Origin: Legionella sp. | Lineage (GTDB): Bacteria; Pseudomonadota; Gammaproteobacteria; Legionellales; Legionellaceae | Direction of reading: 5' to 3' | Assembly: GCA_017306715.1 (NCBI GenBank) | Contig: JAFKHV010000010.1 | Span: 1-64,000, forward strand | DNA length: 64,000 bases | In this document: positions 18,985 to 27,397 of the stretch, in pieces | Position numbering within the stretch: position 1 is the stretch's first letter | Layout of the letters: each line of letters starts with the position of its first letter | Position numbers and translations under genes: made by a program | Notes under the pieces: generated by a model | Databases searched by the model: none | Told to the model about the DNA's origin: nothing | Seen by the model: only the letters and a program-made list of their open reading frames with translations

Positions 18985-19236
18985 ATGTTAAATGCGCAGG
19001 ATAAAGCGAGGCTTCTTTGGCACTGTCGTCGCGGAATGCTGGAACTTGATTTAATTTTACAAAAGTTTGTAGAAGACCACTTGGATTATTTATCTGCAGA
19101 GGAGGTCCGCGCTTTTGATAATCTGCTCAGTTGTACCGATCCCGAACTCTATGCCTGGTTTATGGGTTATGAAGAGCCCGCAACAATTGAGCTGCAAAAA
19201 ATTGTCCAACTTATCCGCAATCAATATCCCAATTAG
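18985..19236 (+). CDS. sdhE: FAD assembly factor SdhE
   Basis: A small factor (83 residues) that promotes covalent FAD attachment to succinate dehydrogenase SdhA; also known as YgfY or CptB. The conserved surface motif RGMLELD is at residues 16-22. A TTG extension to 18955 exists, but ATG 18985 has AAGAG eight bases upstream and gives the usual length. The following ygfX-like frame begins inside its 3' end. In E. coli the pair has also been described as a toxin-antitoxin (CptAB); the flavinylation role is the better supported one. Confidence 0.92.
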   Translation: MLNAQDKARLLWHCRRGMLELDLILQKFVEDHLDYLSAEEVRAFDNLLSCTDPELYAWFMGYEEPATIELQKIVQLIRNQYPN

Positions 19237-19609
19237 TAAATCATTTTTGTGTGCACGTTTAATAAAGGCATTGATTTTTATCACAATATTTTTATTAATA
19301 CGTTCTTCTTTGCCACTTGCAATTAAGGTATGTAGCTGTTTATTTCTTATTTATTATCTAATCAACCACTTGCGGCAGAAGCTTTATAATGATGAAATTA
19401 AGTCAATAAGTTTTGAAAGACAGCAATGGGTTTTGGTCGAGCAGCAGCAAAAGCAAAGCTATGCAGAGTTAGTTATTTTAATTCATAATCCTTATTTTCA
19501 AATACTTCAATTTGTTCGTACTGATATGAAACGATTCGTGATTCTTTTTCATGATCAAGCATCAACGCAGCACAGACGCCTGTTGCACTTGCAAGCATCT
19601 GTGCGTTAA
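19202..19609 (+). CDS. YgfX-like membrane protein (CptA homologue)
   Basis: The frame runs from an ATG at 19115, which is deep inside sdhE and cannot be the true start. TTG 19202, with GAG nine bases upstream, or TTG 19247 would give a protein of about 120-135 residues with two adjacent membrane helices (ALIFITIFLLIRSSL and KVCSCLFLIYYLINHL), followed by a cytoplasmic part with RQQWVLVEQQQKQSYAELV. This matches the layout and length of YgfX, and the gene sits exactly where ygfX lies relative to sdhE in other gammaproteobacteria. Primary sequence likeness is weak and the start is unsettled; the call rests mainly on position and topology. Confidence 0.65.
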   Translation: MSNLSAINIPISKSFLCARLIKALIFITIFLLIRSSLPLAIKVCSCLFLIYYLINHLRQKLYNDEIKSISFERQQWVLVEQQQKQSYAELVILIHNPYFQILQFVRTDMKRFVILFHDQASTQHRRLLHLQASVR

Positions 19610-19622
19610 CTTTTACCTTACT

Positions 19623-21020
19623 TTAAGTTTTTGTTGGTTTTGGTTGACCAAATTCTTTAATATCATCTTCTATTGTTCTGAGCTTGTCGGCGTTAATTGG
19701 ACCTTTATTAAAGAAAGTATAATGGTTATTTACTTTTTTATTAATGAGTACGGCTATTCCATAAAAAATCCCAATGCCTGCAATAGCCAAACCGATGTTT
19801 GCTAATATTTTTTTCCATTTAGGATATTCAGTTAAATTATTTTTTGTCTGGTCAATTACTTGTGTACATTTTACCCTGTACTGAGTTAGTAAGGTCTTTT
19901 GTTCTTTATGACGTGAAGCTTCTGGCTCGGACTCTTTTTTTTCCTGATTTGGTACATAAATATTTTTGGAGGCAAGGCCTCTTAATCTGGCCCTTTGCTT
20001 ATTTAAATTTTCTGGAACATTGCTTAAAAAAGAATGATCATTTTTCAGTTGTTCAACTTTAACGGGAGCCTTTAGGGTGCCTAAGAGATCTGCGTCGAGC
20101 TTTAAAGTGTTAAGCCGAATTTCTTGAATGCATTGAATGATTTTTTGAGCATCTTTGGCGTCATTTGTAGTATATTTATCAACGTAAAGTAACGCATTAA
20201 AATCCTTTTGCGTCATTGACGAATCTTGAAAAATTAATTTTTTTGCAGCGCCATAGGTTCTATATAGATCGTTGAGTAACCGATATTTTAAATCATGAAT
20301 ATTTTTTCTTTCTGCAGCAATAGTCTTATCTCCTATATCATCATCATGAACTGCAGAATTGTTCATTTTGCTTTGAGAAGAGGTAGGATACACTTGTGCA
20401 ATTAACTGATCTACCTGCTCTAGGGATACGAGTTGTTCTTCTAAAAGCTTCTGCAAACCTAACATGGATGGTGTCGGATCAAGATTCTTTGTTCCCTCTG
20501 TGAGGGATGTGTCAAAAAATTTTATGTTTTCGTAATTACTTACAAAAACTCTGGATTGTTCATTGTCATTGTTTATATTTACTAGGACGCCATTATCTTT
20601 TAACTTTTGCAAAATTTTTAGAGTAAAATAATCGTTTGCATAATTTTTTTTTGCAGCTGGCCTTGCTTGATTATCTTCGAAATCGGACTCTGTGCTATTG
20701 CTCTCTATAGTAGGATATGCGTCGAAGTGAATCGGAGTTGTAGCGTTTACCTTTACTGAAGCTATAACTGCATCGAACTCTTGAATATCTTCTTGAGTTA
20801 AGGTGCTTAATTCACCTTGACATTTTCCAAATACTTTTTGTAGCGTCTGGTACTCTAATTCAGTAAGGTCTAGTACGCCATTCTCATAGAGGCTACGAAT
20901 TAACTGTATATCCTGGTAATGAACATTCCCAAAGGTTAGTTGCTCAGCGGGCTTTTCAATTCGCTCAGGAAGTTTTTCAAATTCAGTGGAAGTTGATTTT
21001 TTACTACTGCTATTAGCCAT
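19623..21020 (-). CDS. Unknown protein with C-terminal membrane anchor; effector-like
   Basis: I do not recognise this 465-residue protein. It is hydrophilic and rich in Lys, Asn, Gln and Asp, mostly helical in appearance, starts with a serine/lysine-rich stretch, and has one hydrophobic segment near 405-425 (ILANIGLAIAGIGIFYGIAV), leaving a 40-residue polar tail with acidic residues (TIEDDIKEF). No signal peptide or catalytic motif is visible. Composition is more AT-rich than that of the flanking core genes, it stands alone between ygfX and the sigma-factor gene, and its upstream region carries a tandem TTAAT motif before a TATAAT box. These traits fit a Dot/Icm effector, which is inference. 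A structural membrane-anchored protein is the alternative. Confidence 0.6.
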   Translation of the reverse strand: MANSSSKKSTSTEFEKLPERIEKPAEQLTFGNVHYQDIQLIRSLYENGVLDLTELEYQTLQKVFGKCQGELSTLTQEDIQEFDAVIASVKVNATTPIHFDAYPTIESNSTESDFEDNQARPAAKKNYANDYFTLKILQKLKDNGVLVNINNDNEQSRVFVSNYENIKFFDTSLTEGTKNLDPTPSMLGLQKLLEEQLVSLEQVDQLIAQVYPTSSQSKMNNSAVHDDDIGDKTIAAERKNIHDLKYRLLNDLYRTYGAAKKLIFQDSSMTQKDFNALLYVDKYTTNDAKDAQKIIQCIQEIRLNTLKLDADLLGTLKAPVKVEQLKNDHSFLSNVPENLNKQRARLRGLASKNIYVPNQEKKESEPEASRHKEQKTLLTQYRVKCTQVIDQTKNNLTEYPKWKKILANIGLAIAGIGIFYGIAVLINKKVNNHYTFFNKGPINADKLRTIEDDIKEFGQPKPTKT

Positions 21021-21051
21021 AACGTACCCGCTCTGTAATCTACTTATGTTT

Positions 21052-21084
21052 ATTATACCTTCAAAAGATTAAATAAAAATTAAG
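21052..21084 (-). promoter_or_regulatory. Promoter with PmrA-like tandem TTAAT element
   Basis: Reading the minus strand, CTTAATTTT (21084-21076), two bases, then TTTAATCTT (21073-21065) is followed after seven bases by TATAAT (21057-21052), about 32 bases ahead of the unknown gene's ATG. The two TTAAT cores are 11 bases apart, as recalled for PmrA sites in Legionella (cTTAATatT direct repeats). The region is AT-rich, so chance occurrence is possible. Confidence 0.4.
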
Positions 21085-21112
21085 TAAAATGAGTTTATTG
21101 GGGTAAAAATAA

Positions 21113-21141
21113 CCTTATTGATGTATAATAGAACAATAAGG
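21113..21141 (+). promoter_or_regulatory. Inverted repeat around the -10 box ahead of the ECF sigma gene
   Basis: CCTTATTG (21113-21120) and CAATAAGG (21134-21141) form a perfect eight-base inverted repeat with 13 bases between, and the gap contains a consensus TATAAT at 21124-21129. No convincing -35 hexamer is spaced correctly. A repressor or activator bound here would directly control the sigma-factor gene starting at 21171. Confidence 0.45.
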
Positions 21142-21170
21142 GGCCATTCGTTGTATCGAAAGAGGGCGCA

Positions 21171-21716
21171 ATGAGAGAGAGAGCGTGGCAAAGTGATGAA
21201 GACTTGGTGTTTAGAGCTCAAAAAGGGGACAAACAAGCTTGTGAGGAACTACTGGCACGATATTATCACAAGATTAAGAAGATAGTGTATTATCAACTTT
21301 TCGATCCGAGTGTGGCCGGAGATATCGTCCAGGAGGTCTTACTAAAAACATTTCGTTATTTACATCATTTTAAACAGCAAAGTTTATTTTCGACGTGGGT
21401 TTATCGGATTACCCATAATACCATTAAAAATCATTATCGTAGCTGTAGTGTCCTAGAACAAGAAGATGGGCCGATTCATGAGGTGGCTTCATCATCCCAA
21501 TCCCCGGAGTTCGTAGTAATTAACCTAGAACTTGGCGAGCGCCTTGAAATGGCCTTATCGTTACTTGCTGAGGATTTGCGTGTTTGTCTCATTATGTACT
21601 TAGTCGAGGGCGAAAGTTATGAGAGCATTGCACGTAAAGTTGATTGTCCAGTTGGTACTGTGCGTTCCCGCATTTTTCGTGCCCGCCAACTTTTATTTGC
21701 CGCAATAAAAGATTAA
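21171..21716 (+). CDS. rpoE: ECF-type RNA polymerase sigma factor, RpoE-like
   Basis: A 181-residue sigma-70-family factor with only regions 2 and 4. Region 2 runs from DEDLVFRAQKGDKQACEELL to about 95, including DIVQEVLLKTFRYL and FSTWVYRITHNTIKNHYR. Region 4 (about 125-178) contains the helix-turn-helix YESIARKVDCPVGTVRSRIF. The likeness to RpoE/AlgU is good, so an envelope-stress role is plausible. No rseA/rseB/mucD genes follow; the next gene encodes a two-helix membrane protein of unknown kind. Confidence 0.88.
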   Translation: MRERAWQSDEDLVFRAQKGDKQACEELLARYYHKIKKIVYYQLFDPSVAGDIVQEVLLKTFRYLHHFKQQSLFSTWVYRITHNTIKNHYRSCSVLEQEDGPIHEVASSSQSPEFVVINLELGERLEMALSLLAEDLRVCLIMYLVEGESYESIARKVDCPVGTVRSRIFRARQLLFAAIKD

Positions 21717-21795
21717 AGACTCCGCAGCGATTGTCTTGCCTGAAAGGTAACAAAAGTTATAAGCTTGCATGTTCATGAAATTATAAGGAATCAAC

Positions 21796-22434
21796 ATGCC
21801 CATGGTTGAGCAATTCATCCAATGTGACGAGCAGCTCGATATAATCTTCCAGGGGGAACCTCTGACAGCACCTTTACAGGAAATCATTAACCGGGTGAAA
21901 CATTTTTATCGGGAAGCCTCTCAAGATGAAGCGGATGCAAATGAAATTATCGACATTTATCGCAAACTGATTCATGGATTGGAAAGGTTAAAGAATGCTG
22001 ATGTCGCGAATCGACACACAATAGCTGAAGCCCTGAAGCGGGAGTTATTAGCTATAGCTGATGAGCGCGAAGCGCAATTAGGCCGAGATAAGATAAAAAT
22101 TATCTTTGAAATCAGCTGCTTGCTCATAGCAGCTGTTTTAATTTACTTGAGTTTATTTACCTTAATTGCCCCATCGTTTGCGGTTCATCCCGTATTAGGC
22201 TTATTGCTCCTTACGGTGCTTACACGCCTCTACATTGCGGAACTTATTGACCATATTCGTGATATAGATTATCTGACTCCGGAACGAATCTATGAAATAA
22301 TGCAGGAAGAGGCAAATGAGTGCTCCTTAGTCAATTTTTTTCTACCTGAACACACTCAAGAGCAGAGTGAACCTATAGAAGCTCATGGGCTAGCGTTACA
22401 AGAAGATGGGGAAAGTGTTTCTTTTAGGTTATGA
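21796..22434 (+). CDS. Unknown protein with two membrane helices
   Basis: A 212-residue protein that I do not recognise. An acidic, helical N-terminal part (1-98) is followed by two membrane helices (about 101-122 and 131-150) and a C-terminal cytoplasmic tail of about 60 residues with acidic clusters (PERIYEIMQEEANE). It follows the sigma-factor gene by 79 bases and precedes ruvB by 73. A membrane anti-sigma factor would fit the position, but anti-sigma factors of this group usually have one helix and a zinc or ASD domain, which I do not see. An effector or a structural membrane protein is equally possible. Confidence 0.65.
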   Translation: MPMVEQFIQCDEQLDIIFQGEPLTAPLQEIINRVKHFYREASQDEADANEIIDIYRKLIHGLERLKNADVANRHTIAEALKRELLAIADEREAQLGRDKIKIIFEISCLLIAAVLIYLSLFTLIAPSFAVHPVLGLLLLTVLTRLYIAELIDHIRDIDYLTPERIYEIMQEEANECSLVNFFLPEHTQEQSEPIEAHGLALQEDGESVSFRL

Positions 22435-22507
22435 GATGACTTGCAACACTCTTTATCGACAGAACCTGTGATAAGATAACGGAACTTAAACCAGGATAAA
22501 ATAATAT

Positions 22508-23518
22508 ATGTTAGAAAGTGATCGCTTGGTGAGCACCCATAGTCTCATTTCAGAAGAGGCTATTGATCGGGCAATAAGGCCATTGCGTTTGCGTGAATAT
22601 ATCGGCCAGGAAACGGTCAGTTCGCAAATGCAAATTTTTATCGATGCGGCCAAGGGACGCAATGATGCGCTTGACCATGTTTTGATTTTTGGACCTCCAG
22701 GTTTAGGTAAAACAACTTTGGCGAATATTATTGCTCATGAGATGGGGGTTAATCTTCGACAAACTTCAGGCCCTGTGATTGAGCGTGCCGGGGATATCGC
22801 GGCAATCTTGACCAATTTACAAGAGAATGATGTGCTTTTTATCGATGAAATACATCGTCTAAGTCCGGTAATTGAAGAAATACTTTATCCAGCTATGGAA
22901 GATTATAAACTGGATATTATGATTGGCGAAGGTCCAGCTGCCCGGTCGATTAAATTAGACCTGCCGCCCTTTACACTCATCGGCGCAACAACTCGAGCAG
23001 GATTATTAACCTCTCCACTCAGAGATCGCTTCGGAATTGTTCAGCGTCTGGAATATTATGCCGTTGATGCATTGACATATATTGTCAGCCGCTCAGCACA
23101 ACTTTTACAGGTTCAAGCCGAGAGCAGCGGGGCTCGTGAGATTGCCATGCGCTCACGGGGGACTCCACGAATAGCGAATCGGTTGTTGCGTCGTGTGCGC
23201 GATTATGCACAAATCAAAGGCGAGGGAATTATTACGCAAAAGATGGCGCAGCAAGCTCTGGAGATGTTGGATGTTGATCATCAGGGATTTGATTTAATGG
23301 ACCGCAAGGTTTTGCAATCGGTTATTGTCCAATTTCAAGGTGGTCCTGTGGGGGTTGAAAGTATTGCGGCAGCTATTGGCGAAGAAAAAGGAACAATCGA
23401 AGATGTTATTGAACCTTTTTTAATCCAACAAGGATTCCTTATGCGCACGCCACGAGGTAGAATAGCGACACCTAAAGCGTATACTCATTTTGGATTTGAT
23501 TTAGTCGAGCAGGAATAA
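22508..23518 (+). CDS. ruvB: Holliday junction branch migration ATPase RuvB
   Basis: The AAA+ motor that drives branch migration with RuvA. Walker [11 protein letters not shown] lies near 61-70, Walker B DEIHRLSP near 115, and the sensor GATTRAGLL near 160. Length 336 is standard, and the C-terminal winged-helix DNA-binding domain ends with [16 protein letters not shown]. ruvA and ruvC, often upstream, are not in the window. ybgC starts three bases after its stop, so ruvB leads a transcript into the tol genes. Confidence 0.97.
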   Translation: MLESDRLVSTHSLISEEAIDRAIRPLRLREYIGQETVSSQMQIFIDAAKGRNDALDHVLIFGPPGLGKTTLANIIAHEMGVNLRQTSGPVIERAGDIAAILTNLQENDVLFIDEIHRLSPVIEEILYPAMEDYKLDIMIGEGPAARSIKLDLPPFTLIGATTRAGLLTSPLRDRFGIVQRLEYYAVDALTYIVSRSAQLLQVQAESSGAREIAMRSRGTPRIANRLLRRVRDYAQIKGEGIITQKMAQQALEMLDVDHQGFDLMDRKVLQSVIVQFQGGPVGVESIAAAIGEEKGTIEDVIEPFLIQQGFLMRTPRGRIATPKAYTHFGFDLVEQE

Positions 23519-23521
23519 GCA

Positions 23522-23908
23522 ATGAAGCAGCATGACCAGGTCTACCAACATACATTGCGAATCTATGCAGAAGATGTTGATTATATGGGCATTGTTTACC
23601 ATGCAAACTATCTAACTTATTTTGAACGGGCTCGCACCGAGATGCTGCGTGCACATCAAGTGGTATTAAGTGAGTTACATAAAGCAGATACTCTGTTTGC
23701 AATTAGTGAACTCAATATCCGTTATTTAGCCCCTGCAAGGCTGGATGATTTATTGACAGTAACGACAAAAATAAAGGATTCCAGCGCCTGCCGATTTATT
23801 TTTCAGCAAAATATTCATAACGAGCAGGGACAAGAAATTTGTAGCGCACAGATAACTGTTGTGGCGGTTAATAGTGAATTAAGGCCTAAGCGGTTTAAAA
23901 TTGATTAA
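23522..23908 (+). CDS. ybgC: Acyl-CoA thioesterase YbgC (Tol-Pal associated)
   Basis: A 128-residue hotdog-fold thioesterase. The family signature is YAEDVDYMGIVYHANYLTYF near 16-35, with the catalytic aspartate in the helix-start D-x-M-G-x-V-x-H/N segment, followed by ERARTEMLR. It acts on acyl-CoA in the cytoplasm and is encoded with tolQRAB in most gammaproteobacteria, as here (37 bases before tolQ). Confidence 0.93.
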   Translation: MKQHDQVYQHTLRIYAEDVDYMGIVYHANYLTYFERARTEMLRAHQVVLSELHKADTLFAISELNIRYLAPARLDDLLTVTTKIKDSSACRFIFQQNIHNEQGQEICSAQITVVAVNSELRPKRFKID

Positions 23909-23945
23909 ATGAATTAATAGATTCCTGACGGGAGAGAGAAAAAAA

Positions 23946-24620
23946 ATGAGTGGTCAAGCCAATGTATTCATGTATTTTATGCAAGCAGGTCTAGTCGTGA
24001 AGACAGTCATGTTGCTGCTCATGGTTGCATCCATCGTGTCCTGGACGTTAATTTTTCAGCGCGCCTGGTTTTTTACACGAAAAAAACAATTAACCGAAGC
24101 GTTCACACGTCGCTTTTGGGATAGTGGTGATTTAAGCAGACTTTATGCGGATATTGACAGTAATAGAGAAGAGCGTGACGGAATTGCAGCGATATTTCAT
24201 GCTGGATTCAAAGAATTTGTTCGTGGCCGCAAGCAAGGTAAAGTGCAGCTTGAACCCATCCAACGCGTCATGCAAATTAGCCATGCCAAAGAGGCAGAAA
24301 AGTTGGAACAGCATTTGCCTTTTTTTGCTTCAGTAGGTTCTATCGCTCCTTATGTCGGTCTGTTCGGTACTGTTTGGGGGATTATGACATCCTTTCAGGC
24401 CTTAGGTCATGCGCAACAGGCGACAATTGCGATGGTTGCACCTGGAATTTCTGAGGCATTGGTAGCTACGGCACTGGGTTTATTTACTGCAATACCTGCG
24501 GTTATTGCTTACAATCGTTACTCAACTCGTGCAAATCTGCTTCTCGATCAATTCGATGTATTTCAAGATGAATTAATTTCATTGATTGAGCAGCAATCTC
24601 AGGAAACTGTGCGAGGATAA
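23946..24620 (+). CDS. tolQ: Tol-Pal system inner-membrane protein TolQ
   Basis: Forms the proton-driven motor of the Tol-Pal envelope system with TolR. Three membrane segments are visible: near 14-37 (VVKTVMLLLMVASIVSWTLIF), near 128-150 (FFASVGSIAPYVGLFGTVWG) and near 165-190 (ISEALVATALGLFTAIPAVI). The GLFGTVWG and ALVATALGLFTAIPA motifs are those of the TolQ/ExbB/MotA family. A GGGAGAGAG site precedes the ATG. Two bases separate its end from tolR. Confidence 0.95.
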   Translation: MSGQANVFMYFMQAGLVVKTVMLLLMVASIVSWTLIFQRAWFFTRKKQLTEAFTRRFWDSGDLSRLYADIDSNREERDGIAAIFHAGFKEFVRGRKQGKVQLEPIQRVMQISHAKEAEKLEQHLPFFASVGSIAPYVGLFGTVWGIMTSFQALGHAQQATIAMVAPGISEALVATALGLFTAIPAVIAYNRYSTRANLLLDQFDVFQDELISLIEQQSQETVRG

Positions 24621-24621
24621 T

Positions 24622-25074
24622 ATGGCTAAAATCAAGAAAAAACGCGAACGCCCAATATCCGAAATTAACGTCGTACCCTATATCGATGTGATGTTGGTAT
24701 TATTGGTAATCTTCATGATTACTGCACCGATGCTCAGCCAGGGGGTAACGGTCGACCTACCGAAAGCGGCCAGTCAGACTTTGGCGCCCACGGATCGTGA
24801 ACCAATCATTGTTTCAGTGAATGCTGAAGGGACTTACTTTTTAAATATCAGCAGTACGCCTGCCGATCCTATTGAACCACAAGCACTAGCAGTACGGGTT
24901 GCTGCCGAATTGGAATTAGCAAAACAGACTAATCAAAAAATGAATGTTTTGGTGAAAGGGGATCAGGGTGTCGCTTATGGTAAGGTGGTGCAAGCCATGG
25001 CCTTATTAAAACAAGCTGGAGCAGAGCAAGTCGGATTGCTCACTGATTCTGAACAAGAAAAAACAGAGGGTTAA
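24622..25074 (+). CDS. tolR: Tol-Pal system protein TolR
   Basis: Partner of TolQ, with a single N-terminal membrane helix and a periplasmic domain, 150 residues. The family motif NVVPYIDVMLVLLVIFMIT lies near 13-31, with the proton-path aspartate (PYIDVML). The frame is open to 24586 inside tolQ, but ATG 24622 preceded by GAGGA is the right start (MAKIKKKRERP). Confidence 0.95.
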   Translation: MAKIKKKRERPISEINVVPYIDVMLVLLVIFMITAPMLSQGVTVDLPKAASQTLAPTDREPIIVSVNAEGTYFLNISSTPADPIEPQALAVRVAAELELAKQTNQKMNVLVKGDQGVAYGKVVQAMALLKQAGAEQVGLLTDSEQEKTEG

Positions 25075-25075
25075 T

Positions 25076-26074
25076 ATGCTGAATTCTTCCAGTTATCGTA
25101 GAGCTTTTTTTATTGCGGTCAGTTTACATTTATTTTTAGTCGCTCTGTTACTTTCGGATAATTCCAGTAAGCGTCCTGTGCTGACTCCGGAAACAGTCAA
25201 TAATCCAGGGGTGGATCAACCGCTTGTCGTTAATACTCCACAACCGGAAGTGGTCAAGGCCGTAAGCGTGGATAATCAGCAGGTTATGGAAACTGTAAAT
25301 CGTTTGAAAGAGGAGCGTCTACAACAGCAGCGGGCAGAGGCTAACCATCAGCGGCAATTACAACGTCAAGCAGAGGCTGCACGCCAACAACGAATCAAAG
25401 AACAGCAGCAGCTCGCACGCCTAAAGGAAGAAGCCAATAAGCTTGCGATTGCGCGGAAAAAACAGGCTGAGGAAGAACAAAAGCGTTTGAAACAATTGGC
25501 CGAACAAAAAGCTCAAGAAGCAAAGCATATCGAAGAACTGAAAAAACAAAAAGATGAACTCGTGAAACAGCAGCAAATCGAAGCGAAACGACTGGATGAG
25601 TTGCATAAAAAAAAACTCGCGGATAAGCTAAAAGCTGAAAAAGAAAAGTCAGAACAAGAAAAAACAGCTAAAGAACTTGCTGAAAAGGAAAAAGCAATAC
25701 AGCAAGCCAAAGCTGAAGCTGAGAAAAGAAAACAAGCTCAAGCAGCAGCCGCTCAAAATGCGGAGCGTCAGGCAAGAATAGCTGGTGAAGTTGATAAATA
25801 TAAAGCGCTTATTGTCAATGCCATAGGCCGTAACTGGATTCTTCCAGATAATGTAGATAGTTCTTTATCAAGTCAGTTTCGTATTCGTCTTGCTCCAGAC
25901 GGAGCGGTTCTTGAGGTTTCGTTAACTCGTAGTAGTGGTGATCCCTTACTTGACCGCTCGGCACAGACGGCAATCTATAAAGCTTCTCCGCTACCCGTAC
26001 CTACTGATCCAACTACATTTAATATGTTTCGCGATATCAGTTTAACCGTTAGACCCGAACAAATTAGAGGATAA
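25076..26074 (+). CDS. tolA: Tol-Pal system protein TolA
   Basis: Periplasm-spanning linker of the Tol-Pal system, 332 residues. Domain I has the membrane anchor FFIAVSLHLFLVALLL near 11-26; domain II (about 75-235) is a long charged helix rich in Lys, Glu, Gln and Ala; domain III (about 240-332) is the TonB-like C-terminal domain with GRNWILPDNVD and SGDPLLDRSAQTAIYKAS. Starts one base after the tolR stop. Confidence 0.95.
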   Translation: MLNSSSYRRAFFIAVSLHLFLVALLLSDNSSKRPVLTPETVNNPGVDQPLVVNTPQPEVVKAVSVDNQQVMETVNRLKEERLQQQRAEANHQRQLQRQAEAARQQRIKEQQQLARLKEEANKLAIARKKQAEEEQKRLKQLAEQKAQEAKHIEELKKQKDELVKQQQIEAKRLDELHKKKLADKLKAEKEKSEQEKTAKELAEKEKAIQQAKAEAEKRKQAQAAAAQNAERQARIAGEVDKYKALIVNAIGRNWILPDNVDSSLSSQFRIRLAPDGAVLEVSLTRSSGDPLLDRSAQTAIYKASPLPVPTDPTTFNMFRDISLTVRPEQIRG

Positions 26075-26080
26075 TACGTA

Positions 26081-27337
26081 ATGATACGTTTATTAGCATT
26101 ATTTTTATTTATATCGACTCATTTTGCTCATGCGCTAGACCTTGAACTTACTCAAGGTATAACATCAGCACTACCTATTGCCATCAATTCTTTTGGTACT
26201 GATCGTGGTGGTCAGGAATTAGGACAAATTATTGAGCATGATTTGGCTATGTCAGGTCAATTTAAAATAGTTTCCGGTCCTCAGGGACCCAACGCACAAT
26301 CATCCATAAGCACATTAAAGCAATTGGGTGCCGATAGCGTGGTTTCAGGGCGTGTTACAGGTTCTGGTGGTCGTTATGAGGTGAGTTATACACTGACTGA
26401 TGCAGTAGCTAATCGCAATGTACTCTTAACCAAAACATACCAGGCGAATGCAAATCAAATGCGCGCATTGGCACATCATATTAGTGATGAAATATATCAC
26501 AAGCTTACCGGTGAGCGAGGAATTTTTTCAACACGAATTGCATACATTTCGGTACAAAGAACACCACAACAAACACGCTATACCTTAGAAGTTGCCGATG
26601 CGGATGGATATAATCCCCAGAGTTTATTGTTATCTTCTGAGCCTATCATGTCACCTTCCTGGTCACCTGATGGTCGTAGTATTTCTTATGTATCCTTCGA
26701 GAAGAAAAGAGCACAGATTTTTACGGTTTCAGTTGAAACAGGCCAGCGTCGATTAATTACCAGTTTTCCAGGAATTAATGGTGCACCCGCATGGTCACCA
26801 GATGGACGGCAATTGGCTGTCGTTCTCTCAAAAAGTGGTACCCCTAAAATATACACAGTGGATGTAGCTTCAGGTGCCATGAAACAAATCACCTTTGGTG
26901 ATGCAATCGACACCGAGCCTCGTTATGCTCCGGATGGTAAAAGTATATTATTTACTTCTGGACGTGGGGGTTCACCACAAATTTATCGGCTTGCACTCAG
27001 TAATGGTCAAATCACGCGTATGACCTTCGACGGTAACTATAACGCACGAGCGTCTTACACACCTGATATGAAAAATATTGTGATGCTACATCGCGATGAT
27101 AAGCAGTTTAATATTGGTATGCAAAGTGCAACCGGTGGTCCTGTTACAAGCTTAACCTTTTCTGGACGCGATGAGTCGCCTTCAGTCTCACCTAATGGGC
27201 GTTTGGTGTTGTATGCAACCCATGCCCAAGATAAAGGTGTATTAGGTTTAGTTTCTTTGGATGGGCGGGTACGTATGAAGTTACCGGCGCGTGATGGCGA
27301 TATTCAAGAACCTGCGTGGTCGCCCTTTTTAGGATAA
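26081..27337 (+). CDS. tolB: Tol-Pal system beta-propeller protein TolB
   Basis: Periplasmic protein that interacts with Pal and TolA, 418 residues. A signal peptide ([18 protein letters not shown]) precedes the mature start LDLELTQG. The N-terminal alpha/beta domain runs to about 160, then repeated WD40-like blades appear, each with SPDGR-type turns ([36 protein letters not shown]). pal is not the next gene; the operon ends here with a hairpin terminator. Confidence 0.95.
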   Translation: MIRLLALFLFISTHFAHALDLELTQGITSALPIAINSFGTDRGGQELGQIIEHDLAMSGQFKIVSGPQGPNAQSSISTLKQLGADSVVSGRVTGSGGRYEVSYTLTDAVANRNVLLTKTYQANANQMRALAHHISDEIYHKLTGERGIFSTRIAYISVQRTPQQTRYTLEVADADGYNPQSLLLSSEPIMSPSWSPDGRSISYVSFEKKRAQIFTVSVETGQRRLITSFPGINGAPAWSPDGRQLAVVLSKSGTPKIYTVDVASGAMKQITFGDAIDTEPRYAPDGKSILFTSGRGGSPQIYRLALSNGQITRMTFDGNYNARASYTPDMKNIVMLHRDDKQFNIGMQSATGGPVTSLTFSGRDESPSVSPNGRLVLYATHAQDKGVLGLVSLDGRVRMKLPARDGDIQEPAWSPFLG

Positions 27338-27344
27338 GCTATAT

Positions 27345-27387
27345 TTTCAGGAGTTTCAGCTGCATTGAATTCCTGAAATCTTTTTTT
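27345..27387 (+). terminator. Rho-independent terminator after tolB
   Basis: TTTCAGGA (27345-27352) pairs with TCCTGAAA (27371-27378), followed by TC and seven T residues (27381-27387). It begins eight bases after the tolB stop and closes the ruvB-ybgC-tolQRAB transcript. Confidence 0.75.
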
Positions 27388-27397
27388 AAGGAAATTT

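Noticed and set aside
18955..19609. Treating sdhE-ygfX as a CptBA toxin-antitoxin system
   Set aside because: SdhE is established as a flavinylation factor and the surrounding ygfZ neighbourhood is housekeeping; the toxin role remains disputed.
25421..25710. Two Phe/Ser-rich minus-strand frames
   Set aside because: They are antisense shadows of the Lys/Glu/Gln-rich helical domain of tolA.
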